Source: an uncultured Saprospiraceae bacterium
GTDB taxonomy: Bacteria > Bacteroidota > Bacteroidia > Chitinophagales > Saprospiraceae
NCBI GenBank assembly: GCA_937921525.1
Contig: CAKZUM010000677.1
Coordinates: 1 to 9,199 of the forward strand
Direction of reading: 5' to 3'
Length of the DNA stretch: 9,199 bases
A program made the position numbers and the translations under genes. Of the stretch, positions 7,101 to 9,199 are shown piece after piece; within the stretch, counting starts at the first letter, position 1, and every line of letters starts with the position of its first letter. The notes beneath the pieces were generated by a model. The model did not search any database. It saw only the letters and a list, made by a program, of their open reading frames with translations, and was not told where the DNA came from.

Positions 7101-8277
7101 TTGGAATTTTGGAAATGGGAGTAGCGGCATAGGCGGACAAGCCATATCCTTTTTCGGAAAAGGATCGTTCACCGTTACTTTGAATACTCAAACCTCTTAT
7201 GGTTGTGCAGATAGAACAGATCGAGTTTTTAATTTCATCGGCCCAGAGGGGGATATTCAATTAAATGGTGGACCATTCTGTAAAGGAGAAGAAGTAGTGG
7301 CTAGTGCAGTGAATTTAGTAGGCGTTTCTTCTTACTCGTGGTTATTCCAAGGAGAGACATCTGGTACAGACGAGCCTACAAAGACGTTTGTCGTAGATGA
7401 AGTGCCTCCAAATGGACAAGCACCCTTGAAATTAGATTTAGTTGGCCCAGAAGGATGCACTATCTCAGCAGAGGCGAATATAGCAGTCAATCAAGTAATA
7501 GCAGATTTTACAGCCTCTACAGACCCATGTAATTCTAATGTCTCCTTTTCTAATGAATCAATAGGAAGTAATGCTTTCACTTGGGATTTTGGTAATGGCG
7601 AAACCTCCAATAGTGTCTCTCCATTACTTGACTATGCAAGTACAGGGGATTTTACGGTAACACTTCAAGTAGAGAATAGCTCAAATGGCTGTATGGATGA
7701 AATTTCAAAAACAATAACCGTTAATAATGCAGTACCTGTTGTTGCTAGAGGATTAGATACATGTATAGTTACAGGTAGTTCTTTCCCGTTACCTATTGTA
7801 AATAATGGAGTAGCCTCTTTAGTATTTGATCAAACTAGCATAATAGACTGTCCAGATGGTGGGGCGATTGGTAACTGTACCACCCCTACACTAAATACAA
7901 GCACGGATGTATCTTTTACATTAACAGTAAATGATGTCTGCTTTGGGACAGAAACCTATGAGTATAATATTGGTGTATTTAATCCAAATGGTACAATGCT
8001 ACCGAATGCCTTTACACCAGACGGTGATGGTACGAATGATTTTTTCAATGTAATACTCTCTGAGTCAGGCTGTAGTGAGGTAACGGAAGTATTAGATTTT
8101 AAAATATTTGATAGATGGGGAACTAAAATCTACGATAATGACACCCCTTCACAAGGTTGGAATGGACTGTATAAAGGGCAGAGACAGAATCCTGACGTCT
8201 ATATATATGCAATCGAAGTTCGACTAAATGATGGATCTACATCGACCTTATCAGGGGATGTAACGCTAATAAGATAG
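4132..8277 (+). CDS. Giant secreted PKD-repeat protein with C-terminal type B (gliding motility-associated) T9SS sorting domain
   Basis: I start this at the ATG at 4132 because it opens directly into a signal peptide (MIKNRFTYPLIVVISILSSI, cut likely after GLYA, before Gln25). The frame runs on upstream to a TTG at 3982, but that would bury the signal 50 residues deep. The 1381-residue protein then has about 14 PKD-like beta-sandwich units between residues 30 and 1180. Each opens with a C-x(2-4)-P/V-x-V-x-F segment, has a central WDFGDG-type motif (WDFKDG near 50, WDFGNG near 220, WEFGDG, WDFGDG, WDLGNG, WNFGNG, WDFGNG near 1150), and most end in GC(V/S/L/P)D. A less regular Cys-containing stretch (about 1190-1285) precedes the sorting domain at 1290-1381: LPNAFTPDGDGTNDFF, FKIFDRWGTKIYD, GWNGLYKG, DVYIYAIEV and a terminal GDVTLIR. 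Such domains send proteins through the type IX system to the surface or medium, where PKD arrays act as spacers or in binding and adhesion. No PorP/SprF-like partner gene is adjacent. Confidence 0.95.
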   Translation: MIKNRFTYPLIVVISILSSIGLYAQTADITSGCIPLRVDFTAPTDATSFFWDFKDGGTSEVANPSNLFTIPGTYEVEFRASQTGNVVGSITIEVSDKLNLAIAAEPMSGCSPLDVTFTNTTAIPNGVEVLSQRWVFDDGTSVTGESVMKTYEDAGIFAVALEVNTSNENCDVTQQFPNAVEVVAGPAVRFATNPNPAASCSAPLTVSFGNQTPNNGNITFEWDFGNGMTSTEADPGAQTYTENGDYTVTLSATDVEKGCTKTFSSIVSIGSPVPSFNVPENVCAGVPVIFENTSSAADYVWDIVGLTSSTEVNPEITFTEAGEYTIRLIANSPGGCSDDISKTIMVDKAEPMFAMNPNYGCSEPFAVSFTPSVNRTDVQYEWRFGDDSTSTTAAIVHEYFADNESPFHENGEFVFNPTLTVTTATGCVDSSTQELILDIPLARFMPDTVSGCWPLTVEFSDSSRSTQDIINYEWIYDNGETANFSTADPHSYTFNNAGEYDVQLVITNDLGCVDTSYSVRVEVGSAITPDFTTDKTEACQGEAITFSDNSNSDLIDEWHYYTNNNASSHCFNEANPAIPFESSAGSFGVTMVVGYNGCLDSITKSDFITIKGPAAKIDYTIPCDDPLNVSFTSLSEEATTLTWEFGDGEMDTADAPTHTYGSGDYKVRLIAENPATGCPASVDSTIVKVRDLASVGMVEFSQCKNQPVSLDANLAEDVDTSCFKGYTWHFDHPGLRPLTINEPTNNEISYPDTGFYTIELVVEDVNGCVDTSSYPIFVYEAIADFTMDKSTICFPMSVSFDNNSTTTADNIETYMWDFGDGTGMSEMENASYTYGIDPGNGSITVTLSIEDSEGCPGEKTMEIETYNPESQITTDPAIPNICAGETVNFSASDFTERGSSLNFNWDLGNGAGSDISTASATYNEGGTYDVVLNFSEKSTGCPGQATRTVNVQDYPVASFATGVDGNDPLCHSQNVAFSNTSQTTSPLSSVWNFGNGSSGIGGQAISFFGKGSFTVTLNTQTSYGCADRTDRVFNFIGPEGDIQLNGGPFCKGEEVVASAVNLVGVSSYSWLFQGETSGTDEPTKTFVVDEVPPNGQAPLKLDLVGPEGCTISAEANIAVNQVIADFTASTDPCNSNVSFSNESIGSNAFTWDFGNGETSNSVSPLLDYASTGDFTVTLQVENSSNGCMDEISKTITVNNAVPVVARGLDTCIVTGSSFPLPIVNNGVASLVFDQTSIIDCPDGGAIGNCTTPTLNTSTDVSFTLTVNDVCFGTETYEYNIGVFNPNGTMLPNAFTPDGDGTNDFFNVILSESGCSEVTEVLDFKIFDRWGTKIYDNDTPSQGWNGLYKGQRQNPDVYIYAIEVRLNDGSTSTLSGDVTLIR

Positions 8278-8317
8278 GTGCATGATCTAATGTAAATATC
8301 AAAGGTCATACAAAATG

Positions 8318-8357
8318 ATTGGGCAAGGACTAAATTCAGTACTTGCCCATTTTTTTT
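8318..8357 (+). terminator. Intrinsic terminator of the PKD protein gene
   Basis: TGGGCAAG (8320-8327) pairs with CTTGCCCA (8342-8349), followed at once by eight T residues (8350-8357). It lies 41 bp after the stop codon, with a 14-nt loop. Confidence 0.88.
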
Positions 8358-8401
8358 GATAATTTTAGGTCGAAGTTCTCGCATTAAATTATAAGTTTTT
8401 T

Positions 8402-8570
8402 TATCTTTGGGGCAGTTCGAAGCGCACAAATTGGGATTATGGTCTAGTTAACTTGTGTACTTGGCTGATAGTCAATCACTCACTTGGTTTATAAACGTTA
8501 TTAATTCCATACAGTATGAATTGCTGCTGTAAAAAATAAAGGGCTTGCCAATAATTGGGCAGGCCTTTTT
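8402..8570 (+). ncRNA. Candidate small transcription unit (small RNA or leader) between two terminators
   Basis: TATCTTTG at 8402-8409 matches the TAnnTTTG -7 box exactly and lies 44 bp after the PKD gene terminator; the -33 region is poor. A GC-rich hairpin with a T-run ends the unit at 8570, giving a transcript of roughly 155 nt beginning near 8416. No normal-size ORF fits. The only start-to-stop frame close to the end is a seven-codon ORF at 8516-8539 (Met-Asn-Cys-Cys-Cys-Lys-Lys) that stops two bases before the terminator stem. It could be a small RNA, a tiny peptide gene or chance; no known RNA family is recognised. Confidence 0.35.
8541..8570 (+). terminator. Intrinsic terminator hairpin
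   Basis: GGCTTGCC (8542-8549) pairs with GGCAGGCC (8558-8565) with one T-G wobble and an 8-nt loop, followed by five T residues (8566-8570) in an A/T-only tract. No annotated gene precedes it after the PKD gene's own terminator, which is the main reason to suspect a small transcript upstream. Confidence 0.75.
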
Positions 8571-8808
8571 ATATTTATATAGGTACTTAAAATAGAGTAT
8601 AGGTTTAAATATGTATTATAGAAATTAATATATTCTGTTTCTCGAACATTAAATTGCATCCTTCAACAACTTCTATATCAGATCATGCAACCTATTAAAA
8701 ATACTCCCGTTTTTAATCAAGCTTAAGGAACTAATCGAATAGAACAACGGTTCTATTTTTGAGAAAAAAGCAAAGAATAAAAAAAATAAAACTTCTTAAA
8801 AAAGTCCC
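8571..8808. other. A+T-rich intergenic stretch with no gene
   Basis: I see no ORF, promoter consensus or RNA gene in these 238 bases. The only structure is a weak dyad, AATAGAAC (8738-8745) against GTTCTATT (8750-8757) followed by three further T residues, which could act as a weak terminator or as a barrier between the small unit and the tRNA operon. Confidence 0.55.
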
Positions 8809-8839
8809 TTGTTTTTTAGTTAAAGGTTAATTACCTTTG
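8809..8839 (+). promoter_or_regulatory. Promoter of the tRNA-Ser/tRNA-Pro operon
   Basis: TTG at 8809-8811 and TACCTTTG at 8832-8839 are separated by 20 bp, close to the Bacteroidota TTTG-N(17-21)-TAnnTTTG arrangement. Transcription would start near 8846, leaving a leader of about 46 nt before tRNA-Ser. A small dyad, AAAGGT (8822-8827) with ACCTTT (8833-8838), overlaps the -7 box and could be an operator, though it may be coincidental. Confidence 0.7.
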
Positions 8840-8891
8840 CGCTGCTTTACAAGAAAAGCGAATCTCTCAGGAGGTTTTCATCATAATATTT

Positions 8892-8983
8892 GGTGGAGTG
8901 GGTGAGTGGCTGAAACCACCAGTTTGCTAAACTGACGAACGGGGAAACTTGTTCCGCGGGTTCGAATCCCGCCTCCACCGCCA
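8892..8983 (+). tRNA. tRNA-Ser, anticodon GCT
   Basis: This is a class II tRNA: acceptor GGTGGAG pairs with CTCCACC (8973-8979), the anticodon stem CAGT/ACTG surrounds loop TTGCTAA (anticodon GCT, reading AGC and AGU), a long variable arm pairs GAAC with GTTC, and the T arm is GCGGG-TTCGAAT-CCCGC. The discriminator is G8980, as expected for Ser, and CCA follows at 8981-8983. It is the first gene of a two-tRNA operon. Confidence 0.96.
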
Positions 8984-8997
8984 CTTCGTAAAAAAAT

Positions 8998-9018
8998 AAA
9001 TTGACTTCGGTCAATTTT
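8998..9018 (+). other. UUCG-loop hairpin between the two tRNAs
   Basis: AAATTGAC (8998-9005) pairs perfectly with GTCAATTT (9010-9017) across a C(TTCG)G tetraloop, an unusually stable loop type in RNA. Only four T residues end the structure, so it is more likely a processing or spacing element in the tRNA precursor than a full terminator; partial termination remains possible. Confidence 0.7.
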
Positions 9019-9022
9019 AGTT

Positions 9023-9097
9023 CGGGGCGTAGCGCAGTCCGGTTAGCGCACCTGTTTTGGGAACAGGGGGCCGCAGGTTCGAATCCTGCCGCCCCGA
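9023..9097 (+). tRNA. tRNA-Pro, anticodon TGG
   Basis: The 75-nt gene has acceptor CGGGGCG/CGCCCCG, GCGC/GCGC D stem, anticodon stem CCTGT/ACAGG around loop TTTGGGA (anticodon TGG, reading CCA, CCG and by wobble others), T arm GCAGG-TTCGAAT-CCTGC and discriminator A. CCA is not encoded. It follows tRNA-Ser by 39 bp and is the last gene before the terminator. It is the second Pro isoacceptor in the window. Confidence 0.97.
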
Positions 9098-9105
9098 CAT
9101 AATTA

Positions 9106-9138
9106 GCTCTGTAAATCCATGATTTACAGGGCTTTTTT
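9106..9138 (+). terminator. Intrinsic terminator of the tRNA operon
   Basis: GCTCTGTAAATC (9106-9117) pairs with GATTTACAGGGC (9121-9132) across a 3-base loop with a single T-G wobble, followed by six T residues. It begins 9 bp after tRNA-Pro(TGG). Confidence 0.9.
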
Positions 9139-9199
9139 ATTTTATAAGCACAATCACAAGTTGCTAGCAAAATTTTCTTTCCTTTCTCACCTTTTTCTC

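Noticed and set aside
8869..8875. AGGAGGT, a perfect Shine-Dalgarno-like word
   Set aside because: No start codon with an open frame follows at a useful distance; it lies in the tRNA-Ser leader, and such sites are rarely used in Bacteroidota.
8847..9170. Minus-strand open frame of 107 codons
   Set aside because: It runs antisense through both tRNA genes and their terminator; the translation is a shadow of tRNA sequence.

Overview
The window looks like chromosomal DNA from a member of the Bacteroidota, probably a marine or gliding-type lineage. The main evidence is a 1381-residue secreted protein built of PKD-like repeats that ends in the gliding-motility-associated (type B) sorting domain of the type IX secretion system, a domain confined to that phylum. 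Several TAnnTTTG promoter -7 boxes, A+T-rich intergenic DNA and the absence of clear Shine-Dalgarno sequences before the genes agree with this. I cannot name a genus.

Layout. 54-1238 (+) encodes an FMN-dependent alpha-hydroxy-acid oxidase/dehydrogenase. 1239-1533 is a gap with two adjacent dyads. 1534-2307 (+) is an unrecognised A+T-rich gene for a basic, possibly TPR-like protein with one C-terminal membrane helix. 2345-2690 holds a large imperfect inverted repeat (arms of about 115 bp around a second, nearly perfect hairpin), which ends 12 bp from the 3' end of a tRNA-Pro(GGG) gene on the minus strand (2690-2763). 2767-2956 is a second, smaller inverted repeat whose arms carry a TAAATGG heptamer repeat. 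2950-3771 (-) encodes a small exported protein with the fold signature of an M43 (pappalysin-type) metalloprotease in which two of the three zinc-binding histidines are replaced. 3772-4131 separates it from the divergent PKD protein gene and contains a third inverted repeat. 4132-8277 (+) is the PKD protein, followed by a strong terminator. 8358-8570 may be a small free-standing transcription unit. 8809-9138 is a compact tRNA operon (promoter, tRNA-Ser(GCT), tRNA-Pro(TGG), terminator).

How the parts relate. No long operon is visible; each protein gene seems to be its own unit. The two exported proteins (M43-like and PKD/type B) are divergent neighbours and could act together at or outside the outer membrane, but only their position suggests this. 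No PorP/SprF-like partner or other secretion gene lies in the window. The points most worth following up are the M43-like protein with lost zinc ligands, the palindromic element beside tRNA-Pro, the pair of unrelated inverted repeats that bracket the M43-like gene, and a possible small RNA or tiny Cys-rich leader ORF near 8400-8570.
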